From NCBI RefSeq assembly GCF_001942335.1, contig NZ_MKKH01000009.1, positions 23,766 to 87,765 of the forward strand: 64,000 nt of DNA, in the 5' to 3' direction. The stretch is from Cellulosimicrobium sp. CUA-896. Its GTDB lineage: Bacteria; Actinomycetota; Actinomycetes; Actinomycetales; Cellulomonadaceae. The notes under the pieces are model-generated. The model searched no databases. It saw only the letters and a program-made list of their open reading frames with translations, and was not told where the DNA came from. Below, in pieces: positions 1-10,411 of the stretch. Position 1 is the stretch's first letter. Every line of letters begins with the position of its first letter. The translations under genes and the position numbers were made by a program.

Positions 1-910
1 CGGCGTCGGACGACGCCCACGTGATCGTCGAGCCCTGCGCGCCCGCCGTCGGCAGCGCGAGGTCGGCCGTCACCGCGCTCGTGTCGCCGAGGTCGAGCGC
101 CGCGACGTCGGCGTCGGCCGCCGCCGTCGACGTCTCGGCCGCGAGCTGCCCCGCCTCGGACACGGTGAGCGCGCGGTCGTAGAGCCGGAAGTCGCGGACC
201 TGGCCCTTGAGGTACCGGTCGGACGAGTACAGCGAGCGCCCGACGTAGTTGGCCGTGGTCTGCCCGCCCCCGATCTGGCCGGGGTCGGTCGTCACGTTCG
301 TCGCCTGCTTGACCTGCACCCCGTCCTCGTACAGCGTCGCCGTGGTGCCCGACAGCGTCCACGTGAGCGTCTTCCACACGCCGCGCGCGAGGTTCGAGCC
401 CTTCGTGACCGTCTGCTCGGTGGACCAGTTCCCCGTCGCGATCGACGTCCGGTACGCGTTGCCCGTCGTGAACAGGTAGCCGTTTCCGGCCGTGCCGCTC
501 GTGTTGCCCAGCCCGTAGACGAAGTACGGCGTGCCGTGCGTCGGGTCGACGAGCACGTCGAGGCTCACCGTGGCGTCGGTGAGCCCGGCGAGCAGGTGGT
601 CGGGCAGGTCGACGTAGTCGTCCGTGCCGTCGAGCGCGAGCCCGTCGGGGGTCGCCGTCGCGCCGTGCACCGTGGCCGGGCCGAACGTCGAGCCCTCGGC
701 GAGGTTCGCCGTCGTCCCGCCCGTGGTGTGGGCCGCGTCGAGCGGGTACCACGCGACGAGCCCCTCGTCCGTCGGCCCGCCGACGTCGGCGACGGCCGGT
801 GCCGTGGCGGCCCCGAGCATCGTCGCGGTGAGCGCCCCCACCAGCCCGACGGCGATCCCCGCCGTGCGGCGCCGTCGTCGGTCTGGTCGGCGCGTCGTCG
901 TCTCTGTCAT
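1..910 (-). CDS. Secreted LamG-domain protein, N-terminal part (cut by left edge)
   Basis: Only the first 303 codons are in the window; the reading frame stays open to position 1. It starts at an ATG preceded by GAGGAGAAGG. The N-terminus is an arginine-rich stretch, a hydrophobic core and an AVA-D type cleavage site near residue 41, so the protein is exported. Residues of about 45-250 form a LamG/concanavalin-like domain (YVDLPD, GNGYLFTTGNAY, RDFRLYDRALT). An atrophied bacterial Ig domain (DLGDTSAV) follows and runs off the edge. The LamG domain is very close in sequence to one in the neighbouring GH43 protein, where the same LamG-Ig pair precedes a catalytic domain. A glycosidase domain beyond the edge is therefore likely but not visible. 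No LacI-type operator was seen upstream. Confidence 0.8.
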   Translation of the reverse strand, partial: MTETTTRRPDRRRRRTAGIAVGLVGALTATMLGAATAPAVADVGGPTDEGLVAWYPLDAAHTTGGTTANLAEGSTFGPATVHGATATPDGLALDGTDDYVDLPDHLLAGLTDATVSLDVLVDPTHGTPYFVYGLGNTSGTAGNGYLFTTGNAYRTSIATGNWSTEQTVTKGSNLARGVWKTLTWTLSGTTATLYEDGVQVKQATNVTTDPGQIGGGQTTANYVGRSLYSSDRYLKGQVRDFRLYDRALTVSEAGQLAAETSTAAADADVAALDLGDTSAVTADLALPTAGAQGSTITWASSDA

Positions 911-960
911 GTCGTCCTTCTCCTCGTCGAGATGAAACGTTGTCGCGAGGTAGAACCCGC

Positions 961-999
961 GGTCGCGAGGTAGGACCCGGCGGGTTCTACCTCGCGACC
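961..999 (-). terminator. Hairpin terminator after the GH43 gene
   Basis: Arms 961-978 and 982-999 pair with one mismatch around a 3-base loop, 25 bases after the GH43 stop codon. A second copy of the left arm at 942-960 matches the right arm without the mismatch, so two alternative hairpins can form. The second one would reach towards the start of the next gene (ATG at 910). Confidence 0.6.
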
Positions 1000-1023
1000 T
1001 GCGCCTCTACCTCGGGGGTGGCG

Positions 1024-4000
1024 TCAGCCGCAGGTGGCCGCGTCGTACGCGACCTCGTGCTCCGTGGTGACGGGCTCGCCGTCGAGCACCGCGGAGCCCG
1101 TGACCGTCGCCGTGCCGGCCGGGACCGACGTCGCGCGGACGGCGAACGCCTGGTAGGCCGACTTCCCCGGTGCCACGTCCGCGACCGTCTTCTCACCGAA
1201 CGGCGTCGCGAGCGTGACGTCCGCGGGCACGTCGCCCGCGTTGGTCGCGCGGACCGCGAGGTAGACCTTGCCGGCGAGGCACCGCGGGGTGGCCTCGACG
1301 GTGAGCTCGACCTCGGGCTGCGGGGCGACGTCGACTGGGTCGACGCTCTCGAGCGTCGGGGTGACCTTCTGGATGAGGCCGTCCTCGCCGAACGTCAGGC
1401 GGTCGATCGTCGTCTCGCGGTTGGTGCCGTTGCCGCCCGGGATCGCGAAGCGGTGGTACGCGATGTACCAGTCGTCCGTGCCGGCGACGTTGAGGATCGA
1501 GCTGTGCCCGGTCCCGAGGATGCCCTGCGACGCGTCCTTCTCGAGGATGACGCCGCGGGCGGTCCACGGGCCCTCCATGCTCGTCGCGGTGGCGTACCCC
1601 ACGCGGTAGTTCGGCGACCCGGTGTCGTCGATCGAGTACGTGAGGTGGTAGATCCCGTCGCGGAAGTTGACGAACAGGCCCTCGCGGAAGTCCGTCAGCC
1701 CCGGGATGCGGCGCAGCGTCTCCTGCTTGATCGCGGTCATGTCGTCGGTGAGCTCGGCCATGACCGGGCCGTTCGACGGGCCGCCGTTGCCCCACAGGAG
1801 CCAGTACTTGCCGGTCTGCGGGTCGTGGAACGCGGCCGGGTCGATGGCCTGGCCCGACGCGATCGACTCGCCGTTGGTGATCATCGCCGTCGCTCCGCGG
1901 TGAACGGGCCCTCGGGGCTGTCGGCCACCGCGACGCCGATCGTCTTGCGGTTGTACGTCGGGTTGTGGCCGGAGAAGTAGAAGTAGTAATTCCCGTCCCG
2001 CTCGATGATCGTCGGCGCCCACGCGTTGCCGGTCGCCCACGGGACGTTCCCGTTCGCGCCGTCGAGCGTGAGGAACGGCTCGGCCGAGCGCTCCCAGTCG
2101 ACGAGGTTCGTGGACGTCCAGACGTAGAAGTCCTTGCCGCCCCAGCCGGGCGTGCCGTCCGTGGTCGCGTAGAGGTAGAACGTGTCGCCGAACTGCGCGA
2201 TGTTCGGGTCGGCGTACCTCCCGGCAGGACCGGGCTGTTCATCTCCGTCGCCCGGACCGTCCACGTGCGCGACGACCCGTCCGGCCCGGTCACCGTGTAC
2301 TCGACCGGCTCGGTGAAGTCGTGGGCAGACCCGTTCTCCGGCGACACCGTCGCCCGCGGCGAGACCGCGAGCACCGGCGCGAGCACGGTGAGGTCCGTGC
2401 CCGGCTCCACCGGGAGCGTGACCGTGGAGCTCGCCCCGTCGACGATCGCGGGGGCCTTGAGCGCGTCGAGCTCGGCCCCTGTGACCGCCGTGTGGTCGGC
2501 GCCGAGCTGGAACACCTCGTCCGCCGTGAGCGCGCGGTCGTAGATGCGGAAATCGCGCACCGAGCCCTTGAGGTAGCGGTCGCCCGAGTACAGCGAGCGG
2601 CCGATGTAGTTCGCGAGCGTCGACCCTCCCCCGATGTCCTGCGGGTCGATCGTCACGTTCTGCTGGCGACCCACCTCGACGCCGTCCTCGTAGAGCACGG
2701 CGGTCGTGCCCTCGAGCGTGTACGTGAGGTGCTTCCAGACCCCGCGCTGCAGGTCGGCGTTCTTGGTGACCGTCTGCTCGGTGGTCCAGTTCCCGGTCGC
2801 GATCGACGTCCGGTAGGCGTTGCCCGTCGTGAAGAGATAGCCGTTGCCGGCCGACCCGCTCGAGTTGCCGAGGCCGTAGACGAAGTACGGCGTCGCCTGG
2901 TCCGTCGCGATCTTCACGTCGAGGCTCACGGTGATGTCGGTCAGGCCGGCGAGCGCGTCGTCGGGCAGGTCGACGTAGTCGTTGGTCCCGTCCAGGGTGA
3001 CGCCCTCGCCGGTGCCGGTGAAGGCCGCGCCGTTCGTGAGGGTCGCCGCGCCGACGGTGGCGTCGGGCGCCGAGTTGGCCGCCGTCGTGCCGCTCGTCTC
3101 GTCGAGCGCGTACCGCACGACGAGCCCGGGGACCTCGTCCGTCACCTCGATCGCGACGTACACCGTGCGCGCGCCGTCCGCCGTGGTCGCGGTGACCATC
3201 GCGTGGCCCGCGGCGACGCCGCTGACGACGCCGTCCGCCGAGACGGTGGCGACCGACTCGTCGTCGGACGCCCACGTGATCGCACGGGCGCTCGCGTTGG
3301 CCGGCGTGACGGTCGCCGTGAGCTGCCGCGTCCCGCCGACTCCCACCTGCACCGACTCGGGCGAGACGGTCAGGCCCTCGACCGGCACGGCGTCGTCGGT
3401 CACGGTGACGACCGCGCGGGCGCGGACGCTCACGCCGCCGTCGAGCGTGCCGCCGACCTCGAACGTCCCCGCCTGCGCGTACGCCGCCGGGTCGACCGGG
3501 TCCCACGTGACGTCCGCGGCTCCCGTGGAGCCGTCCGCGAAGCGCGCGGTCACCGTGTCGGGAAGCACCGGCTCCGACCCGGTCTGGACCGTGACCGCGA
3601 CGTCCTCGACGGACTCGACGAACGCGTCCGGCTGGTACGTGCGCAGCAGGCGGTCGTACTCGGCCTGCGTCACGGGGAGCACCGTGCCGTGGCGCGGGCG
3701 CGACGGCATCTCGTAGTCGGTGGACATGGTCCACTCGGCGGCGTCGAGCGAGTCCGACTCGAACGGCACGTAGCCACGGCCGCCGAACTCGTCGATGAAC
3801 AGGTACCACTTCTCCTCGGTGTTGGACCTGAAGATCGTCGGCCCCTCGCCCTGGTTGATGCCCGGGCCGGTGGCGTTCGCCTTGCCGATGCAGTCGGTGA
3901 CGTACTCCCAGTCGGTCGAGAGCAGCTCCTCGGACTCCTCCGCGAGGATGAACTTCGAGCACGGCGTGGACGACGTGTTGTTCCGCTCGTCCTTGGTGAA

Positions 4001-5965
4001 CCGGTAGTACGTGCCGTCGTCGTCCTGCGCGACCGTCGAGTCGATGACCGAGTAACCGGGGTCGACCCATACCTTCGCCTCGGAGAACGTCACGAAGTCG
4101 CGCGTCGTCGCGTACATCATGCGGTTGTAGCTGGCGCCGGTGTGGCCGGGGTCGTCCTCCGCGTAGAGCTTCGAGGCCCAGAACACGACGTACGCGCCGA
4201 TGGACTCGTCGTAGTACGCCTCCGGCGCCCACGTGTTGCCCGCCGTCTCCGGGGAGACCTCGACGAGGCGCTGGTCGGTCCAGGTCACGAGGTCCGTGGA
4301 CTCCCACACCATGATCGACCGCGAGCCCTGACGCTGCGCCGCGTCCCAGCCGTTGCCGTCGTAGATCCGCAGGTCGGTGGCGATCTGGTAGAACTTGTCA
4401 CCCTCGGGCGAGCGGATGATGAACGGGTCCCGCAGGCCCTTCTCGCCGAGCTCCGACGTGAGCACCGGCTCGTTGTCGTTGAGGTTCTGGTAGTGCAGCG
4501 CGTCGTTGCCCTGGCTGAGCCCGAAGTAGACCTGCTCGCCGTCCGCGTAGCCCTCGCCGATGAAGTACGAGAAGAGGTAGCCCTCGAGCTCTTCGTCCTG
4601 CGGCAGCGGGGGCACGTGAGCGGTGAGCTCGCGCGTCGCGGTGGCGCCGCCGACGGTGGCCGTGGCCGTGAGCGTGACGGTCTCGGCGTCCTCGCCGTGC
4701 GCGGGACGCGTGACCTCGCCCGTCGGCGTGATCGCGCCCGACGACGTCGCCCAGGTGAGCGACGCGCCGTGCAGCCCGGTCGTCGGCAGGGTGAGGTTGC
4801 CGCGCACGTCGTCGAGGTTCGGCACCTCGATCGCCGCGACGGCGGCCTCGGCCTTCGCCTGGTCGCCGTCGCCCGGGAGCACCGTGACGTCGACAGTGCG
4901 CGTCTCGCTCGCGCCGCGCAGCGCGACCGTGGCGGTGAGCGTCGCGGTGGCGGGCTCCTCGCCCGCGGCCGGGCGGGTCACAGTGCCGTCCGCCGCGACG
5001 ACGCCGTCGTCCGACGTCGTCCACGTGACGGCCGAGCCGCCGACGCCCTTCGCCGGGAGCGTCAGGTCGGTGACGACGGCGCTCGTGTCGCCGAGGTCGA
5101 GCGCGGCGGCGTCGGCCCGCACCGCGTCGTCCGCGGCGTCGCTCGCCAGGTCCGCGACCTCCTGCGCGGTGAGCGCGCGGTCGTACAGGCGGAAGTCCTT
5201 CATGCGGCCCTTGAACAGGCCGTCCGCGGCGTAGGCCGACTTCCCGAGGGCGTTCGCCGTCGTGGTGCCGCCGCCGATCGCACCCGGCGTGATCGTCACG
5301 GCGGTGTTCTGGCCGACCTGCGAGCCGTCCTCGTAGAGCCGCGCGGTGCCGTCCGCGAGCGTGTAGGTGATGGTCTTCCACACCCCGCGCTGGAGTGCTC
5401 CGGCCGGGGCCTTCGCGGTGTTCTGCTCCCGCCCCCAGGCGAGGTCGGAGATCGTGGCGCGGTAGTTCGCGTTGCCGGTCGAGAAGAGGTACCCGTTCCC
5501 GGACTGCGGGCTGCCCACGGCGGGGTTGCCGAGGTTATAGAAGAAGTAGTTGCCGGAGAGCGCCGGGTCGACCCACACGTCGGCGCTCACCGTCACCGCG
5601 TCCGTGCCGGCGAGCAGGTCGTCGGGCAGGTCCACGTGGTTCGAGCCGCCGAACGTCAGGCCCTGACCCTCGCGCCACCCTCCCCCGGTGCCCGCGAGGG
5701 TGGCGTCGAGCCCGTGGCCCGACGCGTCGTGCGCGACCGTGCCCGCGGTCTCGTCGAGGGGCAGCCAGAGCTGGAGCCCGTCGGTCGTGGGTGCCGCGGC
5801 GGCGAGCGTGGTGGCCGGCAGGGTCCCGGGCGCGGGCGACGCCGTGGCGGTCGCGGCGCTCGCGAACGGAGCGACCAGGGCGAGGCCGAGCATGCCGGCC
5901 AGCGCGCGCCGACGAGGGCGCGCGGTGCGTGGCCGGACGGGTGGGGGTGCGTGGCGTGAGGTCAT
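1024..5965 (-). CDS. Giant secreted double-GH43 enzyme with LamG and Ig modules (two frameshifts)
   Basis: Predicted extracellular arabinan- or arabinoxylan-degrading enzyme of about 1647 residues once two single-base losses (near 2220 and 1895) are allowed for. In order: signal peptide (1-43); LamG (about 60-275); two atrophied Ig domains (275-455); a first GH43 catalytic domain (about 460-775) with the usual acidic residues in GLRDPFII, SVIDSTV and NQGEGPTIF; a Big_4-like and a Big_2-like Ig domain; a second LamG (about 955-1165); an Ig-like linker; a second GH43 domain (about 1248-1555) with acidic residues in RYADPNI, GQAIDPAAF and FREGLFV; and a C-terminal two-cysteine module (PRCLAGKVY to the final CG). 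The C-terminal module is shared with the downstream GH51 enzyme. Family membership is clear. Exact substrate and whether both catalytic domains act on the same bond are inferred only from the arabinose context. A LacI-type operator lies 68 bases upstream. Confidence 0.9.
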
Positions 5966-6032
5966 CGATGACTCCTCGTCGTCGTGCCCCGGCGTCGTCG
6001 CCGGGCCGCCCGTCCGCCGTCGGACGAGCGCA

Positions 6033-6046
6033 TGTGAACGCTAACA
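6033..6046. promoter_or_regulatory. LacI-type operator before the GH43 gene
   Basis: TGTGAACGCTAACA is an imperfect palindrome matching the perfect TGTGAGCGCTCACA copies elsewhere in the locus in 12 of 14 bases. It lies 68 bases before the GH43 start codon. Likely bound by the LacI-type protein encoded at 19821-20914. Confidence 0.6.
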
Positions 6047-6235
6047 GGATCGCTCAGGAGGGAACAGGGCACGGCCCCGACCGATCAGGAACGAACGGCT
6101 GCTCGGTCACGGTGAAAACTCGCGAACGCGCTGACGCCGCCTCGTGGCCCGTCGGACCAGCCGCGAGGAAAGACCCAGGTGGATCCGGGAGGGGGCCGGG
6201 AAGGACCGCGACGTGCGGTACGACCAGGCCTGCCC

Positions 6236-6276
6236 GCGAGGTGGAGCCCCGGCCCCGGGCCGGGGCTCCACCTCGC
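6236..6276 (-). terminator. Terminator after the GH51 gene
   Basis: A 19-bp perfect inverted repeat (left arm 6236-6254, right arm 6258-6276, loop CCG) begins 17 bases after the GH51 stop codon. There is no T-run, as is usual in high-GC actinobacteria. Confidence 0.75.
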
Positions 6277-6293
6277 CGCCCCCTGGCGAACCG

Positions 6294-9200
6294 TCAGCCG
6301 CAGCCGAGCGCGTCGTAGGCGACGTCGACGTTCGCCGAGACCTCCTCGCCGTCGACCGCCGCGCTGCCGGTCACCGTGGCCGAGCCTGCGGGTACGGTCG
6401 CCGCGCGCGCGGGAACGCCTGGTACGCGTTCCGGCCCGGTGCGACGTCGGCGAACGCCTTCTCGCCGAACGGCGTGGAGAGCGTCACGTCGACGGGCACG
6501 TCCTCGCCGTTGGTCGCCCGGACCGCGACGTAGACCTTGCCCGCGAGGCACCGCGGCTGGGCTGTCACCTCGAGGTCGAGAGCGGGCGACGCCTCTTCGA
6601 CGTCCAGCCGGACGAACGTGATCGAGTGGGCGGGGAACTCGTACGAGAACTCCTCCCCCACGCCGCTCAGCGTGCGCTCGACCGGCACGACGTGCTCCGG
6701 GTCGGCCTTCGTGTTCGTGTCCGACGGCGCGCCCACCATCTCGGTGACCGTCGCCTGCTCGCCGACGCTCTCGCCCGCGGCGAGACCCTCGACGTGCACG
6801 TCGGTGCGGGCCGCCGTGGAGGTCGGGTTGACGACCTTGACGACGACGTCGCCCGTGTCCTCGTCCCGCGTGACGACCTGGTAGAGCGACTTGGTGGTCG
6901 CCTGCTCGTAGGTCATCTGCAGCTCGTCGTCCAGGTAGAGCCCGATCGTGGACCCCTCGACGACGACCTTGACGCGGTACGGCTGCCCGGCCTCGATGCT
7001 GTGGTTCTCGACCGCCTTCACCTCGCCCGCGCTGCCGCCCGACGCCCGCTGGAGCGCCTGACGGGTGTTGTTCCACCCGCCGAGGTTCCACCAGTAGTAG
7101 TCGTTCGGCCCGCCGGCGGCGAAGCCGACGAGGAAGCCCTCCGACCCGGAGGTCTTGCGGGCGTCGAGCTCGAGCGTGTAGCTCGCCCAGCCTTGGCGTA
7201 CGCGCCGGAGACGATCGAGCGCGCGTCCGTGACGTTCGTCGCGGACTGCACGTACGCGCCGTCCTGCGCGGCCCACGTGCCGGCCTGCGGCTCCCACTGC
7301 TGCGCACCTGCGGAGAAGTCGTCGGAGAAGAGCACCTCGCCCGTGGCGTTGTCGGTGACCCGGACGTTGTCGTACTGCGCGGCGGTGTTCCACGTCGACA
7401 GGAAGACGCCGCCGTCCAGGACGGCGTCCGCGGGCGCCGGGCCGGTGTGCGTGCTCGGGACCACCTGGTCCCCGACGTTCGCGGAGAACATCTGCTGCAC
7501 GTAGTAGTTCACCGAGCCCCACGACTCGTCGTTGTCGAACCAGATCGCGTCCGGCGACCACTGCACGTAGTCCTCGTTGGCGAGCAGCGGCGCGTACGAC
7601 GCGAGCTCGACCACGTCGGAGTTGCGCTCCAGGCCCGTCATGAACGCCGCCTCCGCGAGCGCGTTGGCGAACGTGTTGCCGCGCGACGCGTACTCGCCGA
7701 GGAAGACGTGCGGCCCTTCGCGGTCGTACGAGTCGTACCGCTCGTCGTTCTCGAGGAACCACTGGGGGTCGTTGTAGTAGTGCTCGTCCACCATGTCGAC
7801 GCCCTGCGCGCGGTTGAACTCCCACAGCTCGTCGAACCGGGTGCCGGTGTCGTCCGGGCCGGAGTTCGAGATGATCTCGATCTCCGGGAACCGGTCCTCG
7901 ATCGCGTCGCGGAAGGCCGGGAAGTTGGCCTCGAACGTCGTCGTGTTCTCCTCGTTGCCGAGCCCGATGTACTTGAGACCGAAGGGCTCCGGGTGGCCGA
8001 GCCCGGCGCGCACGGCGCCCCACTCGGTCGTCACGTCGCCGTTGGCGAACTCGACGAGGTCGACCGTGTCCTGCACCCAGCGCTGGATCTGCACCGGGTC
8101 GGTCATCTCGGGGATCGTGCTGCCGCAGCCGTTGGCACCGACCGAGACGACGGGCAGCGGCGTCGCGCCGAGGTCCTCCGCGAAGAGGAAGTACTCGAGG
8201 TAGCCGATGCCGTACGACTGGTTGTACCCCCAGAAGTTCCAGTTGGTCGCGCGCTCCTCGACCGGACCGATGGTCTCCTTCCACTGGTACGTGCGACGGC
8301 GGTCGGTGTAGCCCGACTCCTCGTACGTGCGGAACGTGCCGACGTTCGTGACGCAGCCGCCGGGGAACCGGAGGAACTGCGGGTCGAGCGCCTCGATCTT
8401 CTCGGCGAGGTCCTTGCGGAGCACGGACGTACCGTTGACCGGTCCGACCCACGTGTCCTGCGGGAAGAGGGACACCATGTCGAGGTTGAGCGTGCCCGCG
8501 GCGCCCGCGAGCACCGCGAGGCGCCCGGCGTTCGTGGTCGCCGACGCGTCGAGCGTCACCTCGTACTGCTTCCAGGTGTCGGAGCCGTCGACGGCGACCT
8601 CGCCGGTCGCGTACGCGGTGGTCCCCGCGGCGTCCTCGACGCGGACCGTGAGCGTCTGCGCGGTCGTGGACCGTGCCCACACGGAGAAGTCGTACGACTC
8701 CCCCTCCTCGACGAACAGGCCCGTGTTGTACCCGGCGTTGCGCACGCCGGCGCCCGCGCCCGTGGTGGTGACGCGCAGGTAGCTGCGGTTCGTCGCGTTG
8801 AGACGGCCGGCGTCGTTCACCACCTGGGTGGTGGCCGTCGCCCCGCCGCGGTTCGCCGCGCTCCACGCCGTCATGCCGGTGAAGGACGCGTTGTCCTGGG
8901 TCGTGAACTCGAAGGACCGGTTGCGCACGAGCTCGGCGTACAGGCCGCCGTCGGCGGCGTAGTTGATGTCCTCGTAGAAGATGCCGTAGAGCTCGTCGCT
9001 CATCTCGGTGCGCTCGCCGGCGAGGTCGACCGTGATCTCGTGGTCGGCGACGGCGGCGGGCGCGACGGTGAGCTTCGTGGCCGCGTCGCGCGGGCCGAGG
9101 ACGAGCGCTCCGTCCGCCTCGCGCACGCCGACGTGGAGCTCGGGGTCGGTCGCGGAGCGCAGCCAGACCTTCCCGCCCCCGGCGTCCGTGAGGCGCAGCG

Positions 9201-10192
9201 GCGCCGCCTCGCGCCCGCGTCGCCCAGCGCCAGGCGCGAGCCGGTCACGACGACGGGCCGGTCGCCGACGGCGAGCGTCACCGGGGCGACGCCGTCGGCG
9301 GGCGTACCCGCCGGTGCGGCCTGCAGGACGACGGTCGTCGCGGGGCGCTCGTCGTCGAGGGCGAGGCCGTCCTCGGTCGCGACGAGGTGGCGCGCGTCGC
9401 CGGGGCCCGCGAGCGTGAAGCCGCCCTCGGGCACCTGGTCGGCGCCCTCCGCCGCCTCGAGAGCGACGTAGTCGAACGTCGCCGTGTGGGCGGTGCCGTC
9501 CTGCGCGGCGAGCGCGTACACGCCGACCTGCGTCACCGGGAAGTCGACGTCCACCGAGCCGGCCGGCTGCCACGCCGCCCCGTCCCAGTACGACGTCGCG
9601 ATCGTGTCGCCGGTGCGCTGCATGCGCAGCGTCTCGCCGGTGGAGCCGGGGCGGTCGGTGAAGGCGTTCGCGGCGAACGTGCCGCCGCTCTCGACGTCGT
9701 TCTCGATCGCGCGCCCGGAGGGCGACAGGTCACCGACGAAGGTCAGCCCGGAGCGGACGTAGTTGTCCATGTCCTGCCATGCGATGAGCCCGGCGCCCTG
9801 GTAGACGCGGTCCACGGGCGCGTCGACGTGCGTGACGACCGTGAAGTCGCCCGCGGGGACGTCGAGCATCACGACGTTCTTCGCGCTGTTCCCGGTCTGC
9901 CAGGTGTCGCGGCCTGCGACGTGAGCGTCAGCGCCCCGTCGGCGACGGAGAGCGCCGTCGGGACGGGGTTGACGACCGTCCAGTCGGGGCCGAGCGACGT
10001 GCCGTCGAACGGGTCGACCCAGGCGCCGTCGGGCAGGTCGGGCTCCGCCGCGGTGGCCGGACCGGCGGACGGGACGGTCGCGGCGAGCGCACCGACGGCG
10101 CCGAGGGTCAGGGTGAGCAGCGCCGCGGGTACCACGTGCCGTCGGCGGCGCCTGCCGACCCGGGACGGGGACGTGCTGGGGGGACGTTCCAT
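6294..10192 (-). CDS. Secreted GH51 alpha-L-arabinofuranosidase (four frameshifts)
   Basis: Predicted to release terminal arabinofuranose from arabinan or arabinoxylan outside the cell. About 1300 residues after four single-base losses (near 9905, 9215, 7195 and 6415). The start is the ATG preceded by GAGGAGAGG. Residues 1-46 are a signal peptide ending ATAA. Residues of about 50-240 form a DUF1349/concanavalin-like domain. The GH51 region (about 400-1197) begins ELYGIFYEDIN and includes a CBM4/9-like insert. It shows the acid/base glutamate in GLGNEEN and the nucleophile glutamate in FLGEYAS. A second carbohydrate-binding-like insert lies in its C-terminal part. The last 95 residues are the two-cysteine module also found on the GH43 enzyme. 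Two operators precede the gene. The family call is firm; the natural substrate is inferred. Confidence 0.9.
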
Positions 10193-10235
10193 GGGCTTAC
10201 CTCTCCTCGTCGAGAGACCTGGGCGCGCACGGCCA

Positions 10236-10249
10236 TGTGAGCGCTCACA
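10236..10249. promoter_or_regulatory. LacI-type operator 1 before the GH51 gene
   Basis: Perfect 14-bp palindrome TGTGAGCGCTCACA, 44 bases upstream of the GH51 start codon. Its centre lies 29 bp (nearly three helical turns) from that of the second copy. Confidence 0.7.
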
Positions 10250-10264
10250 ACGACACAACCGTAG

Positions 10265-10278
10265 TGTGAGCGCTCACA
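10265..10278. promoter_or_regulatory. LacI-type operator 2 before the GH51 gene
   Basis: Second perfect TGTGAGCGCTCACA, 29 bp centre to centre from the first. Paired sites on the same helix face suggest co-operative binding of repressor dimers. Confidence 0.7.
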
Positions 10279-10329
10279 TCGCGCAATGGTCCGGCGCCCT
10301 CGGATCGGCGCGGATCCGGCGGGCACGAC

Positions 10330-10371
10330 GACGCCCCGTCGATCCGCCGCACGGCGGGTCGACGGGGCGTC
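10330..10371 (-). terminator. Terminator of the ABC importer operon
   Basis: Nineteen-base arms (10330-10348 and 10353-10371) pair with a single G-U and a 4-base loop, 40 bases after the stop of the last permease gene. Confidence 0.75.
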
Positions 10372-10411
10372 ATCGGGAGCAGGACCGACCGGATCCGTCG
10401 CCGGTGCGGGC

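Larger units (their letters stand above)
5966..6293. other. Intergenic region: operator and terminator
   Basis: This 328-base gap between the GH51 stop and the GH43 start holds a LacI-type operator at 6033-6046 and a strong hairpin at 6236-6276. The stretch in between contains no convincing gene. The sequence just upstream of the GH43 ATG has only a weak Shine-Dalgarno match (GAGGAGTCATCG). Confidence 0.6.

Noticed and set aside
2321..5959. A 1212-codon open frame on the plus strand opposite the GH43 gene
   Set aside because: It is an antisense shadow: GC-rich DNA rarely makes stops in this frame, the predicted protein is arginine/valine low-complexity with no domain, and the opposite strand encodes clear GH43 and LamG domains.
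7447..9471. A 674-codon plus-strand open frame opposite the GH51 gene
   Set aside because: Same reason: no recognisable domain, and it lies wholly over a well-conserved enzyme on the other strand.
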